The notes under the pieces are model-generated. The model was given only the letters and a program-made list of their open reading frames with translations. It had not been told where the DNA came from and searched no databases. From NCBI GenBank assembly GCA_035295745.1, contig DATGIL010000065.1, forward strand, positions 1 to 64,000: a DNA stretch of 64,000 bases. Direction: 5' to 3'. The translations under genes and the position numbers were made by a program. Source of the stretch: JAIQFL01 sp035295745. GTDB taxonomy: Bacteria; Acidobacteriota; Terriglobia; Bryobacterales; Bryobacteraceae. Of this stretch, positions 44,696-54,523 are shown one piece after another; within the stretch, counting starts at the first letter, position 1, and every line of letters begins with the position of its first letter.

Positions 44696-45940
44696 TGCCG
44701 GCTGGCGCACGAGGCTCAACAGAATGGCGGCCAGGATCGCCGCCGCAGCCACTAACACTACATAGACGAGCCATGGCGACCGTTCGGAGAATGGACGGGG
44801 CTCCGGACTATAGACTGGATTCGCCTGCTGTTCTTGTAGAGTCAGACGGGATGCCTCGATCTCGGCCGGCAGGCGCGCCGCCAGGTCGTAGTGCGGTGCC
44901 GCCGCCTTTGGATTGCCGTAATATGCGCGGATCGGACCCGGTCCCGCGGATGCCGCCTCGAAGATCACCTGCCGCGCGGCGCTCTGTACCGTGATGCCAT
45001 TAATCGCGAGCGGCGGATTCCGATCGTCCGTCACGGTGAGTTTCAAATGCGCCGCGAAGTGTTCCGGGAACTGAATCGCCATTTCCGGCGGGACCATGTC
45101 GCGGCGCGTCAACTCTCCTGACGCGATCACCTCGGGCGATGTTGGATCGTCGACTGCGTCCAATCGAAACGGCCGCGAGAAGGAGCCTTCGAAAGTGGCG
45201 ATGACGATCCGTTCGAACGGGATTCGTCCGCCCAGATTCACGCTCCAGACTGATGCCGGACGTCCGTTGTCGCGGTCGGGCTCGCGCCCTTGGAGAGAGC
45301 CCGCAAACGAGACGAGTTCGCCCTGCTCATGAACCGAGCGGCGGACGCGCACCGTGCCCAATTCGGGTGCCGCTCGATCTACCTGAGGGTCGCGATTGAC
45401 GCGAATGCGCAGGTAGCGGAAGCGGCTCACAGGGTAGGAGACGGACTGCTGTTCCGCGGTCCGGCCGTTGGCTGCGAAACGGAAAAGGATGGCGCCTGTC
45501 ACGAGTGTCGACCAGTGCGCGCCATCGGGACTGCCCTCCACGTCGGCCAGCCGCCGAAAATTGTTCCCGGCGGTCTGAATCTCCACCTCGTTGTGTTCCT
45601 GCGGCGACTCGCCCAGGTCGTAGGATGCTTGGGCGTAGCCCTCGGCTGAGGCTTTATTAAACTCGCGCGGCTCCAGGGGCTCCTGGGTCTCGACGGCGCG
45701 GCGCACCCGCAAAACATAAGGAATCTCTTTGCCCGCCGCGTCGTAGAGCCGCACGTCGGGATGGCCAGCGCTGGTTTGATCGAGCATCTGCCGGTCGAGG
45801 ACGAAGTCGTACAGCACCGTGGGCGTGCCGGTGATTTTGATCTCCTTGAAGTACTGCCACCCGCTTAGTAACTCCGGGGTCCGTGGCGCCTGCGCCCAGA
45901 GCGCCGCGCAGCATACGGCACATACGAAGAATCGTCTCAT
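44678..45940 (-). CDS. DUF3999-like exported membrane-anchored protein
   Basis: A 420-aa protein with a signal peptide (MRRFFVCAVCCAALWAQA), a long periplasmic beta-rich part with galactose-binding-like features (DVRLYDAAGKEIPYVLRVRR, RYLRIRVNRDPQVDRAAPEL), and one C-terminal membrane helix (LVYVVLVAAAAILAAILLSL) with a short tail. This layout is that of DUF3999 proteins. Its ATG overlaps the stop of the upstream DUF2339 gene (ATGA), a pairing that is usual for these two families. The function of the pair is unknown. Confidence 0.85.
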   Translation of the reverse strand: MRRFFVCAVCCAALWAQAPRTPELLSGWQYFKEIKITGTPTVLYDFVLDRQMLDQTSAGHPDVRLYDAAGKEIPYVLRVRRAVETQEPLEPREFNKASAEGYAQASYDLGESPQEHNEVEIQTAGNNFRRLADVEGSPDGAHWSTLVTGAILFRFAANGRTAEQQSVSYPVSRFRYLRIRVNRDPQVDRAAPELGTVRVRRSVHEQGELVSFAGSLQGREPDRDNGRPASVWSVNLGGRIPFERIVIATFEGSFSRPFRLDAVDDPTSPEVIASGELTRRDMVPPEMAIQFPEHFAAHLKLTVTDDRNPPLAINGITVQSAARQVIFEAASAGPGPIRAYYGNPKAAAPHYDLAARLPAEIEASRLTLQEQQANPVYSPEPRPFSERSPWLVYVVLVAAAAILAAILLSLVRQPASADHA

Positions 45941-47823
45941 CTGACTTGCTCCCGTCGAACCACTCGCTGATATGCCCAGGCCGCGCCCAGCAAGACGAGG
46001 CCCAGGGCGAGCAGGGCGAGGATTCGATAGAACTGTTCCAATACCGTAATATCTACAAACACGACTTTGAGCAGCGTAATTCCGAACAAAACCAGTCCGG
46101 CAACGCGCCAGCCTTTTTGGTGCAACCGGAAACCCGCCGCGGTCATCGCGCCCGCGAAAATCGACCAGAGTATCGATAGCGAAAGTTGCCCTGCCCACTG
46201 CAGTTGTTTCACGGTCTCGGCGGCACCGGGAGACCTGACATCGATCGCATCTGACTGGACCTGGAAGTAGGCATAGGCATCCACGGACGTTCCGATCCAC
46301 AGGACTCCCACCGCTACCAGGCTGATGATGAGCTGAAAACGGATCGCGTCCGCGTCCGCCCGTCCCATTCTGCGGTAGAAGTACGCTGCCCCGGCGAAGC
46401 ACAAGGATAGGGCGAGCGTTCCCAGGAAGTAGCGATTGAGGACAGGATTGAAAGCCGCGCGAAAAATCCAGGGGGAGTCGTGGACGAGGAACCGAAACAC
46501 CGCCAGCGCAAACACCGCCCCCGCGAGCAGCCGAAGGCGCGGAGCCGCCGCTTCGAAGCTCGCCCAAATCAAGACCAGCGCTTCCATGCCCCAGGCAATG
46601 GTGATCCAGTTGGACTCGAGTTGCACGGGAATCGCCACCGTCACGAACGTGAGGGCCGTTCCAACGGTGACCAGCAGCATGCGGCGGTCCGAAGGACGGA
46701 GTGCCAGTTCCGCGCGCGCCAGCAGTGCGTAGACGATCCCCAGGAGCAACGCCAGCACGGCCATCCAGTCGTGATGATCGCCATCGAGCAGCGAATAGCA
46801 GATCGCGTAGAACACGAACGGATTGACCGCCAGCCGGATCCACTCTTCCCATCCCGCGGCAGTCTTGCGCAGGTGAGGAGCGAGGTCGGCAAGGACGAAA
46901 AGCACAAAGACGGCGCTCTGAAACAGCAGGACGGCGGGCCGTTTCTCGGGATGATAGTGCTCATCGAACCAGCCCCAGAAGAGAAGCTGGGTCCCCACGT
47001 AGGCCAGCGAACCGATCCAATGCCAGCGCTTGGCGAGGACGACGCCCAGCGTACCGAGATCGAGCACCACGATATAGGTAAACAGAACGACGTATTGATC
47101 GTGGCCTGTGCTCAGCAGGATGGGATTCAGGAAGCCGCCGACAATCGCCATCACGGCGATGGCGCGGGCATCGTAGAGCGCGGCGAGCAGGTGCGCTTCG
47201 GCTACCAGGATGATGAGAAACAGAAAGGCGGTGCGCGCTTCCACCAGGTGGTAATAGCCGAAAGCGCCGTAGACGGAGAGATACAGAATCGTGATGCCGC
47301 CCGCAGTCAGCACCTGTGACAGATAGCGCCACCCTTTGCGATGCCGCTCGAGGCCGCCCCAGGCAAAGGCCAGCCCCGCGATCACGCCGAGCGTGACTCG
47401 TCCCAATTCGCCGATCCAGCGATTCTCAAACGCATACTTCAGAAAGAACGCGGCAGCCGTGAAGATCAGCAGGATGGCGACCCATCCCAGCCATTTCTGA
47501 CCGATCACCGTCTCCCATGGGACGGATGGTGCGGTGGGTCGCAGGATCGCCGGCCGAGGCGGAGGCGGTGGAGGAGGTGGATGCGGAACTGGTGGCGAAG
47601 GCGGAGAGACTTCGACTGATTGCTCGGCCGGAACTGGTGCCGCTGCTGGCTTGGGCGCGGGCAGGGCCGTAGTTTGTTCCAGGAGCCTCGCCAATGCTGC
47701 TTCCACGCCGTCCAGACGCCGCTCCAGCCTGCCGACCTTGCTGGTGCGCACGATCGCGATGATCGGCAGCACTACGCAGAGGCCGATCACCAGGATGCCG
47801 ACGAAAACCGCGAACGCGATCAT
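45937..47823 (-). CDS. DUF2339 polytopic membrane protein
   Basis: A 628-aa protein. An N-terminal helix (FAVFVGILVIGLCVVLPIIA) is followed by a short coiled coil, a proline-rich segment with a run of eight prolines, and then about 18-20 hydrophobic helices from WETVIGQKWLGWVAILLIFT onward. This opening and the helix count identify DUF2339. The start at 47823 gives the family N-terminus. It is co-transcribed with the DUF3999 gene. An envelope role is likely, but nothing more can be read from the sequence. Confidence 0.88.
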   Translation of the reverse strand: MIAFAVFVGILVIGLCVVLPIIAIVRTSKVGRLERRLDGVEAALARLLEQTTALPAPKPAAAPVPAEQSVEVSPPSPPVPHPPPPPPPPRPAILRPTAPSVPWETVIGQKWLGWVAILLIFTAAAFFLKYAFENRWIGELGRVTLGVIAGLAFAWGGLERHRKGWRYLSQVLTAGGITILYLSVYGAFGYYHLVEARTAFLFLIILVAEAHLLAALYDARAIAVMAIVGGFLNPILLSTGHDQYVVLFTYIVVLDLGTLGVVLAKRWHWIGSLAYVGTQLLFWGWFDEHYHPEKRPAVLLFQSAVFVLFVLADLAPHLRKTAAGWEEWIRLAVNPFVFYAICYSLLDGDHHDWMAVLALLLGIVYALLARAELALRPSDRRMLLVTVGTALTFVTVAIPVQLESNWITIAWGMEALVLIWASFEAAAPRLRLLAGAVFALAVFRFLVHDSPWIFRAAFNPVLNRYFLGTLALSLCFAGAAYFYRRMGRADADAIRFQLIISLVAVGVLWIGTSVDAYAYFQVQSDAIDVRSPGAAETVKQLQWAGQLSLSILWSIFAGAMTAAGFRLHQKGWRVAGLVLFGITLLKVVFVDITVLEQFYRILALLALGLVLLGAAWAYQRVVRREQVR

Positions 47824-47892
47824 TGAGTCCAGCCGCTTTAGCCGGCTCTCATCGTAACATCTGGCGGGTGGGTACGCCGTTCCGAAATGCCA

Positions 47893-48340
47893 CCGGACCA
47901 CTCCTTCAGGCTCACGTTCGTAGCTCGGAACTTACCCATACGTTCGCGCAATACGTGCGCTTGCGAGCCGCGCGCGTCAGCAAGCGAATGTCCGCATTTT
48001 TCACAGCTTCACGCCCGCGGTTCGCACCTGCAGCCTAGCCCGGACCACTCCCTCACGGTCGTGGCTCGTCGCCTACCCCAATACGCTCGCGCAATACGTG
48101 CGCTTGCGAGCCGCGCGCGTCAGCAAGCGAATGTCCGCATTTTTCACAGCTTCTCACCTCACCGCCGCGCTTCGTACCTGTAGCCTAGCCCGGACCACTC
48201 CCTCACGGTCGTGGCTCGTCGCCTACCCCCACACGTTCGCGCAATACGTGCGCTTGCGAGCCGCGCGCGTGAGCAAGCGATGTCGAATCGCATGTGGGGC
48301 AGGCGCTCCCGGATTTTTCACGGCTTCTCACGGTCGTGGC
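47893..48340. repeat. Three tandem imperfect repeats of about 147-150 bp
   Basis: Units begin at CCGGACCACTC (47893, 48040 and 48190). Each contains GCGCAATACGTGCGCTTGCG followed by AGCCGCGCGCGT, and the first two also share GTCCGCATTTTTCACAGCTTC. Units are 147 and 150 bases long, and the third degenerates after 48285. Each unit can form a hairpin CGCTTGC...GCAAGCG (47958-47964/47980-47986, 48101-48107/48123-48129, 48251-48257/48273-48279). The repeats fill the gap between DUF2339 and the second ADOP gene. No gene is supported here and spacing is far too long for CRISPR. Confidence 0.85.
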
Positions 48341-48362
48341 TCGTTGCGCAGCGTTGCCCGGG

Positions 48363-50792
48363 TCACTCGTAGCGGAGCGCGACAATCGGATCGATCTTCA
48401 TCGCCCGCCGCGCGGGGATGTAGATTGCCAGCACGGCAGCAGCGACCAGCGTCAAAGGAATACCCACAAAAGTCACCGCATCGCTGGCCGTCACTCCGTG
48501 AATCAGCGAGGCCATCAGCTTCGCCAGTCCGAACGCCGCGGGCAGTCCCACTAGCAAGCCGATGGACGTTGTCATCATGCCGCGGCCAAAAACCATCTTC
48601 AGCACCTTTTCGCGGGGCGCGCCCAGAGCCAGACGGATTCCGATCTCGTGAGTCTGCTCCGACACCAGGTGCGCCATCACACCGTAGACGCCGATGCCGG
48701 ACAACACCAGTGCGATCGCGCCGAAGATGCCCATCAGCCAAGCCATGTAATTCAGCCCGATTGACCGGTTGTGAATGGACCTCGCCATCGTCTGCATATC
48801 GGTGATTGGCTGTTCGGAATCGACGGAACGAATCGCCCCGATCACCGCAGGCGCGACCCGCAACGGGTCGCCCGCGGCGCGCACTCCGATGTCCATCCAC
48901 AACGCGGGCGCTTGTGAGAAAGGCAGATACATCGTGGGCCGAGGACCCCGATCGAAGGGATCGTGCGTGATGTCGCCGACCACACCTACGATGGTCATCC
49001 ACGGGTTGGTGGAATCCTGCAGACCGAGCTTGATGCGTTTGCCGACCGGGGAGTCGCCGTTCCACCAGAGGCGTGCCAGCCTTTCGTTTACCACGGCTAC
49101 TTTGGGCGCCTCGACGCCATCTGTCTCGCTAAGCAGGCGGCCCTGCTTCAAGGGAATGTGCAACAGCTCAAAAGCCTTGGAACTGGTGGACTGGTACATG
49201 GCAACCGGCTGCACGCCCCGGTCCAGTTGCCGCCCTTCGATCGTGAAAAGACGCCCGCTCGAATGCCCGCTGTACGGCATTGCCGTGAGAGCAGCAGCCA
49301 CCTGTACGCCAGGAATTGAGCCGATCCGATCGACTACCTGCCGGTAAAAGGCCTCCATCTGGTGAGGCGCCCCGTATTTGTTCGACGTAATCGCCAGGCG
49401 CATGGAGAGCAGCGTGGCCGGCTGCATCTGCGTTCCGCCAGTAAGCATGGAGTTAAAGCCGCGCACCATCAGACCCGCCCCTACCAGCAGAATCACCGCG
49501 AGGGCAATCTCCGCACACACCAGGATGTTGCGCATGTGATGCCGTCCGCGGCCCAGCGACGAGCCGCGACCGCCCTCTTTCAACGTACCCGTCAGGTTAG
49601 GACGGGAACACTGCCATGCCGGTGCGAGTCCGGCCAGAATTCCGCTCACCACCGCGGCCAGCACCGTGAAGACAAGGGCGCGCGCATCCAGATCCATGTC
49701 TTTGAATCCCAAAATGTAGCGCATTACTTCCGGCGGCATGTTTGCCGCCATCATGCGAATGCCCCATTTCGCCAGCAACAGTCCCAGGAGTGCTCCACCC
49801 AGCGCCAGGAGGATGCTCTCTGTCAACAGTTGCGTGATGATTCGCCCGCGGCCCGCACCCAGAGCCGTCCGCACGGCCACCTCCCGCATCCGGCTGGTGG
49901 CGCGGGCAAACTGAAGATTGGCCACGTTCACGCACGCGATCAGCAACACGAAGCACACCGACCCCAGCAGCATTGTGAGGTACTGCTTGGTCTCGCTGTC
50001 CGTCAGGAAGCGGCGCGCCGGCCACACCATCAGCCGGCGATTGGTATTGGTATCCGGAAACTGCCTCTCCAACTGAACGGAGATGCCGTCGATCTCGGCG
50101 TTAGCCTGTTCGACGGTGTGCCCGTTTTTCAGTCTTCCCATCGCCACGACTACACCCCCGCGACGCGACGTCCGCTGCTCCGGGGTGAGCGCCATGGGAG
50201 TCCACAAATCCGTGGCCAGGGGGAACTCGAACGACTCCGGCATCACTCCGGTCACGAGGAAACTCTGATCGTCCAGACGGATCGTTTGCCCGACAATCAA
50301 CGGGTCGGCGCCGAATCTGCGCCGCCACAAGCGATCGCTGAGGATGACTTCGCGCTCGCGCCCAGGCTGATCCTCGCCTGGCTGGAAGGCGCGCCCGCGC
50401 ACCGGTTGGACGCCCACGGTCTCGAAGAAGTTCGCAGTCACCAGGGCCTGGAAGGCGCGCTCCGGCTCACCGCCCGCTCCGACAATGTTCGCCAGGCCCT
50501 CCTGAAATGCGGCGACTTTTTCGAGCGACGAGGTCCCGCGGCGGACGTCTTCCAGGTCAGCCGCCGAAACGTCGTTCCAAGTGTTCGGATCGTTGGCGAA
50601 CCGGCCCAGCACCACCACCAGGCTTTCCAGGTGCGGCAGGGGCACCGGCTTCCAGAGCATGGCGTCGCTGGCGCTGAAGATCGCGGTGGTGGCGCCGATT
50701 CCGAGCCCCAGGGTGAGGACGGAAGTGGCCAGAAACCAGGGGGAGTTACGCAGAAGGCGTGCGCCGTACCGGACGTCTTGCCAGAGGTTCAT
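48363..50792 (-). CDS. ADOP-type ABC transporter permease, 809 aa
   Basis: The opening DVRYGARLLRNSPWFLATSV and LTLGLGIGATTAIFSASDAM is the ADOP signature. Two MacB-like periplasmic domains alternate with two FtsX bundles (VCFVLLIACVNVANLQFARA and VLSGIGVYGVMAHLVSEQTH), ending RRAMKIDPIVALRYE. Unlike the permease at 7553-10180, it lacks the roughly 75-residue cytosolic N-terminal segment and has no PadR gene or ATPase next to it. The substrate is unknown. The stop lies at the edge of the tandem repeat array. Confidence 0.92.
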   Translation of the reverse strand: MNLWQDVRYGARLLRNSPWFLATSVLTLGLGIGATTAIFSASDAMLWKPVPLPHLESLVVVLGRFANDPNTWNDVSAADLEDVRRGTSSLEKVAAFQEGLANIVGAGGEPERAFQALVTANFFETVGVQPVRGRAFQPGEDQPGREREVILSDRLWRRRFGADPLIVGQTIRLDDQSFLVTGVMPESFEFPLATDLWTPMALTPEQRTSRRGGVVVAMGRLKNGHTVEQANAEIDGISVQLERQFPDTNTNRRLMVWPARRFLTDSETKQYLTMLLGSVCFVLLIACVNVANLQFARATSRMREVAVRTALGAGRGRIITQLLTESILLALGGALLGLLLAKWGIRMMAANMPPEVMRYILGFKDMDLDARALVFTVLAAVVSGILAGLAPAWQCSRPNLTGTLKEGGRGSSLGRGRHHMRNILVCAEIALAVILLVGAGLMVRGFNSMLTGGTQMQPATLLSMRLAITSNKYGAPHQMEAFYRQVVDRIGSIPGVQVAAALTAMPYSGHSSGRLFTIEGRQLDRGVQPVAMYQSTSSKAFELLHIPLKQGRLLSETDGVEAPKVAVVNERLARLWWNGDSPVGKRIKLGLQDSTNPWMTIVGVVGDITHDPFDRGPRPTMYLPFSQAPALWMDIGVRAAGDPLRVAPAVIGAIRSVDSEQPITDMQTMARSIHNRSIGLNYMAWLMGIFGAIALVLSGIGVYGVMAHLVSEQTHEIGIRLALGAPREKVLKMVFGRGMMTTSIGLLVGLPAAFGLAKLMASLIHGVTASDAVTFVGIPLTLVAAAVLAIYIPARRAMKIDPIVALRYE

Positions 50793-50866
50793 GGTTTTCC
50801 CTTACGCGTAATACGCTTGGGAAGGCTGCAGAGTTCGAAGTATTTCGTGCGGGTAAAAGGTGCCGA

Positions 50867-51985
50867 TTAATTCAACAAAGGCTCAGCCGACTGTGCTGCC
50901 GCCGGCCAACTCCGGATCTCGACGACCTTGGGACGCAAGGCACTGCGGGCGGCGATGTCATCGCGCATGGCGCTCAGGCAGTCCATTTCGAAGTCGCGAT
51001 TTCCACTCGGGTGACCCGCGCGCAGGGTCAGTTCCGCCTGTTCGATCAGTTCTGACGCCTTCTTCGCGCGCCCGGCGGCCCACTCCACGGCGGCTTCCGC
51101 ACGGAGTCGCAAGGCATCTTCCGGCAGGCGATGTTCGCGCGCCAGACACTGCCGGGCCTGCTTCAGGTCGCCACGATGGTACGCCAGAAAGTATGCGCCT
51201 TCGAGCGCGTACTGCGGACCATCGGCCGGCGACGACGACTCCAGCAGGGGCTCCAGGTGCGACCACGCGGCCGGAATGTTCTCGCAGTCGAGGGCGTGGA
51301 CGTACGCCATATAGCGGTTGTAGCGGGCAGACTTGGCGCCTGCCAGGCGCCGGATGAGATCGACGGGCCAATCGCGCGGACGGAGCGGCGTGTAGTTGAC
51401 GCTATCGGCCAGCAGGTCGCGCTGCATGAGATCGGCCGCAGGGCCGCCTTGCAACAGCTTCCACAACTGCAGACCATCGGATTCAGCCTCGCCAAACCGT
51501 ACAGGGAACAGTTGCAGGAGACCGACCAGGCACATCTGCGCGTTCACCATCCAAAACCAAAACGGCAACGCTGTGCTGGCGCGGAGTGCCAGGCGTGTGA
51601 ACAGCAGGCAGGCAATCAACGACACGCCGGGTCCCGCCGCCAGGCAGGTAGCCTTCTGCAAGCGGAAATTCGTGAAGGACGACGGAACCTGGTACACGAC
51701 TCCCGCGTGGCGGAACTTCACGAGACGGATTCGCCAGCCGCCGTCCACCGGCATCACTTCGATCGGCCCTAAGAGGAACCGTAGCGTCTTGAATCCCTGC
51801 GCGGCCCCGGCCAGCCAGTGCCCGGCCTCATGAATGGGAATCGCCAACAGAGTGCCCACCAGTACCAACAGCACATGGACCTTGAATCCAGGCTGGGAAA
51901 ACCGATGCGCCGAGGCCATGAGCGAAGCCAGCCCGAACGTGCTCGACACCAGCATGGCAAAGACGTAGGTCGAACCGTAATTCAT
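50867..51985 (-). CDS. M50-like membrane zinc metalloprotease with helical C-terminal domain
   Basis: A 372-aa protein. The zinc motif HEAGH (52-56) lies in the second hydrophobic segment, and a second motif of the site-2 protease type appears as LFPVRFGEAESDG, with the Asp as likely third ligand. Hydrophobic segments occupy residues 1-180. The remainder is soluble paired helices (ALEGAYFLAYHRGDLKQARQ, AAVEWAAGRAKKASELIEQA), TPR-like. Site-2-type proteases cleave membrane-anchored regulators. No anti-sigma factor is nearby, so the target is unknown. Confidence 0.82.
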   Translation of the reverse strand: MNYGSTYVFAMLVSSTFGLASLMASAHRFSQPGFKVHVLLVLVGTLLAIPIHEAGHWLAGAAQGFKTLRFLLGPIEVMPVDGGWRIRLVKFRHAGVVYQVPSSFTNFRLQKATCLAAGPGVSLIACLLFTRLALRASTALPFWFWMVNAQMCLVGLLQLFPVRFGEAESDGLQLWKLLQGGPAADLMQRDLLADSVNYTPLRPRDWPVDLIRRLAGAKSARYNRYMAYVHALDCENIPAAWSHLEPLLESSSPADGPQYALEGAYFLAYHRGDLKQARQCLAREHRLPEDALRLRAEAAVEWAAGRAKKASELIEQAELTLRAGHPSGNRDFEMDCLSAMRDDIAARSALRPKVVEIRSWPAAAQSAEPLLN

Positions 51986-52065
51986 ACTGTTGGCAGACTA
52001 TTCTGCCGCGCGAGGGACATCCGGTTCTACCCTGACGATGGTTAATGCCGGTAGTTAACAGAGGC

Positions 52066-52866
52066 TCACCCCAGCATTCGATTCACTTCCGCGTAGGGAA
52101 TCTGATCGGCGAACATGCTGTCGTACGAGCCTTGGCTCAGATCATTCGCCATGCGACGCACTAGCGCGAGCGCTGCCCGCGACAGTCCGGAACCGGTGCT
52201 GACGCGCGCCACCCCGAGCGCCTGCAGATCCGCAATCGATGGGGTGCCCGGCGTGGCGAGAATATTCAGCGGGCCTCGCACCCCGCGGGCGAGCGCGGCA
52301 ATGGTCTCGCGGTCGCGCACTCCCGGGGCGAAAAGCGAATCGGCGCCAGCCTCGCGGAAAGCATTCAGTCGCTTGATGGTGCGTTCGAGCCGCGTCGTGG
52401 GGTCGCCCACCTGCGCCAGAAAGATGTCGGTGCGCGCATTGATCACGAGCGGCAGATGCAAAGCGGCGATCTCACGGATGATCCGGCACTGCGCGTCGAG
52501 ATCGGCCAGGGTCTCGGCATCCTCCCCACGAACATCTTCGAGGTTCATTCCGATTGCGCCTGCCGCCACCACTGCCTTGGCAGTCGCCACGGGATCGCCG
52601 TAGCCCGACTCCACGTCGGCAGTCACCGGTACCGACACGGCGCGTGCGATCCTCGCCACCACTCCGAGCATTTCATCTTGGGAGATGCGCTCGCCATCGG
52701 CATAGCCCAACGAGAACGCGACACCCGCACTGGTAGTTGCGATGGCTGGAAATCCCGCCGATTCAAAGACTTTTGCCGTCGCCACATCCCATGCATTGGG
52801 CAGGACCAGAATCGGTGGACCGTGGTGTAGCTCTCGAAAGCGCTGCGCTTTTTCTTCTTGCGTCAT
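52066..52866 (-). CDS. Isocitrate lyase/PEP mutase superfamily protein
   Basis: A 266-aa TIM barrel enzyme. Landmarks are ILVLPNAWDVATAKVFESAG, AIATTSAGVAFSLGYADGE, VTADVESGYGD (Asp and Glu for Mg), GAIGMNLED and INARTDIFL. It lacks the KKCGH motif of true isocitrate lyase and matches the oxaloacetate decarboxylase/2,3-dimethylmalate lyase-like branch. The reaction is not certain but should be C-C or P-C bond cleavage or formation on a 2-oxo acid. It is divergent from the FAD oxidoreductase, 42 bases apart. Confidence 0.88.
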   Translation of the reverse strand: MTQEEKAQRFRELHHGPPILVLPNAWDVATAKVFESAGFPAIATTSAGVAFSLGYADGERISQDEMLGVVARIARAVSVPVTADVESGYGDPVATAKAVVAAGAIGMNLEDVRGEDAETLADLDAQCRIIREIAALHLPLVINARTDIFLAQVGDPTTRLERTIKRLNAFREAGADSLFAPGVRDRETIAALARGVRGPLNILATPGTPSIADLQALGVARVSTGSGLSRAALALVRRMANDLSQGSYDSMFADQIPYAEVNRMLG

Positions 52867-52908
52867 GCACGTATTATGGTAGGGCACGTTCGAGCTTGCC
52901 AAGTCTCC

Positions 52909-54510
52909 ATGTCGAAATACGACGCTATCATCATCGGCGGAGGCCACAACGGCCTTGTCACCGCCGCCTATCTGGCCCGCGCCGGCCGCACCGTTCTCGT
53001 CCTGGAACGGAGAGAGCTGGTGGGCGGCTGCGCGGTTACTGAGGAAGTGTGGCCCGGCTACCGCGTCTCCACCGGGGCATACCTCACCAGCCTGATGCAG
53101 GAGCGCATCGTCCGGGAACTGGAATTGGAGCGTCACGGTTACCAGGTGGATGCGAAGGACCCCGCCTTCTTCTCCGCGTTCCCGGACGGCCGGCACTTTT
53201 TCATGTGGCAGGATCGCACCAAGACGCTGGCGGAGATTGCCCGCTACTCGCGCCACGATGCTGAAGTCTATCCGAAGTACGAAGACCTGCTGGAGCGGCT
53301 CTCGCAGGTGGTTGAGGGGCTGCTGCTGACGACGCCTCCGCGCTTTCCGCCGGGAGGCATCGGCGACGCCATCGACTACCTCAAGCTGGCGGCACGCATG
53401 CGCGGATTGAGTACGCAGGATATCGTCGCGCTGGTCAAGATCTTCACGCAGAGCGCCGCGGAGTTTCTGGATGAATGGTTCGAGTCGGAGCAGGTGAAGG
53501 TCACGCTCGCGACCGACGGCGTGATTGGCGCCAATGGCGGCCCCCGCTCCCCCGGCACGGCGTATATTCTGTTGCACCATTGCATGGGCGGCGTGGCAGG
53601 CCATCGAGGCTTGTGGGGCTTCGTGCGAGGCGGCATGGGCGCGGTCTCCGACGCGATCGCCAGTTCGGCGCGGGCCTCGGGTGCGGCGATTCGGACTGCG
53701 GCGCCGGTGTCCAAGGTGCTGGTGCGCAGCGGACGGGCTTACGCGGTGGTGCTGGAAAATGGCGAGGAGATCGAGGGCGAAATGATTGCTTCCAATCTCG
53801 ACCCCAAGCTCACCTTCCTGCGACTGTTGCACGAGCGCGATCTTCCGGGTGATTTTTTGGAGGCGATCCGCCACTTCCGCATCGAAGGCACCAGTTGCAA
53901 GATCAACCTGGCGCTCAACGGACTGCCCGAGTTCACCGCCTATCCGGGTGCGCCGGGGCCGCACCATAAGGCGACGATGCACATCTGCCCCAGCATCGAC
54001 TACGTGGAGCATGCCTGGGACGACGCCAAGTACGGGCGGCCCTCCGAGCGTCCGTTGCTCGAACTCACCGTGCCGACGATGTACGATCCATCTCTCGCCC
54101 CGCCCGGCAAGCACATCATGGGCATCTTCCTGCAATACGCGCCGTACACCTTGCGCGACGCCACGTGGGACGATCTGCGCGAGCCATTCGGCAATCGCGT
54201 GATCTCTCTGATCGAAGAATACGCGCCGAACATCCGGCAGATTGTGGAGCACCGGCAGGTGCTGACACCGCTCGATCTGGAGCGGCGATTCAGCATCACC
54301 GGCGGCAATATTTTCCACGGCGAGATGAGCCTCGACCAGATGTTCGTCATGCGCCCTGTAGCCGGATGGGCGCGATATCGTACTCCGGTCTCGGGACTTT
54401 ATCTCTGCGGATCGGGCGCGCATCCCGGCGGCGGCGTGATGGGTGCGCCCGGCTACAACTGCGCGCGCGAAATGCTGAAAGGTCCGGCCGGCGGCTCGTT
54501 CCGTCAGTGA
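52909..54510 (+). CDS. Phytoene desaturase-like FAD oxidoreductase (PYROXD2 type)
   Basis: A 533-aa protein with an N-terminal dinucleotide fold (YDAIIIGGGHNGLVTAAYLA) followed by VLVLERRELVGGCAVTEEVW, the usual pattern of this family. The C-terminal FAD motif is GLYLCGSGAHPGGGVMGAPG. Length fits the PYROXD2 group (about 530-580 aa) rather than carotenoid desaturases, and no carotenoid genes are nearby, so a carotenoid role is doubtful. The start is at 52909, which gives the normal MSKYDAIIIGGG opening. It runs into the PrsW gene with a 13-base gap. Confidence 0.9.
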   Translation: MSKYDAIIIGGGHNGLVTAAYLARAGRTVLVLERRELVGGCAVTEEVWPGYRVSTGAYLTSLMQERIVRELELERHGYQVDAKDPAFFSAFPDGRHFFMWQDRTKTLAEIARYSRHDAEVYPKYEDLLERLSQVVEGLLLTTPPRFPPGGIGDAIDYLKLAARMRGLSTQDIVALVKIFTQSAAEFLDEWFESEQVKVTLATDGVIGANGGPRSPGTAYILLHHCMGGVAGHRGLWGFVRGGMGAVSDAIASSARASGAAIRTAAPVSKVLVRSGRAYAVVLENGEEIEGEMIASNLDPKLTFLRLLHERDLPGDFLEAIRHFRIEGTSCKINLALNGLPEFTAYPGAPGPHHKATMHICPSIDYVEHAWDDAKYGRPSERPLLELTVPTMYDPSLAPPGKHIMGIFLQYAPYTLRDATWDDLREPFGNRVISLIEEYAPNIRQIVEHRQVLTPLDLERRFSITGGNIFHGEMSLDQMFVMRPVAGWARYRTPVSGLYLCGSGAHPGGGVMGAPGYNCAREMLKGPAGGSFRQ

Positions 54511-54523
54511 TAGACTCTCCGAT

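Noticed and set aside
45941..46852. Upstream extension of the DUF3999 frame
   Set aside because: A good signal peptide starts at 45940, overlapping the DUF2339 stop. The rest is inside the DUF2339 gene in another frame.
47893..48340. CRISPR array
   Set aside because: Units are about 150 bp and similar along most of their length, with no short unique spacers and no cas genes.
49362..50870. A 502-codon open frame antisense to the second ADOP permease
   Set aside because: The sequence is low-complexity Arg/Gln/His-rich, as expected from reading a GC-rich gene backwards. The permease on the minus strand has full-length family motifs.
52867..54423. Upstream extension of the PEP mutase-like frame, antisense to the FAD oxidoreductase
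   Set aside because: The family N-terminus begins at 52866. The extension is a shadow of the opposite gene.
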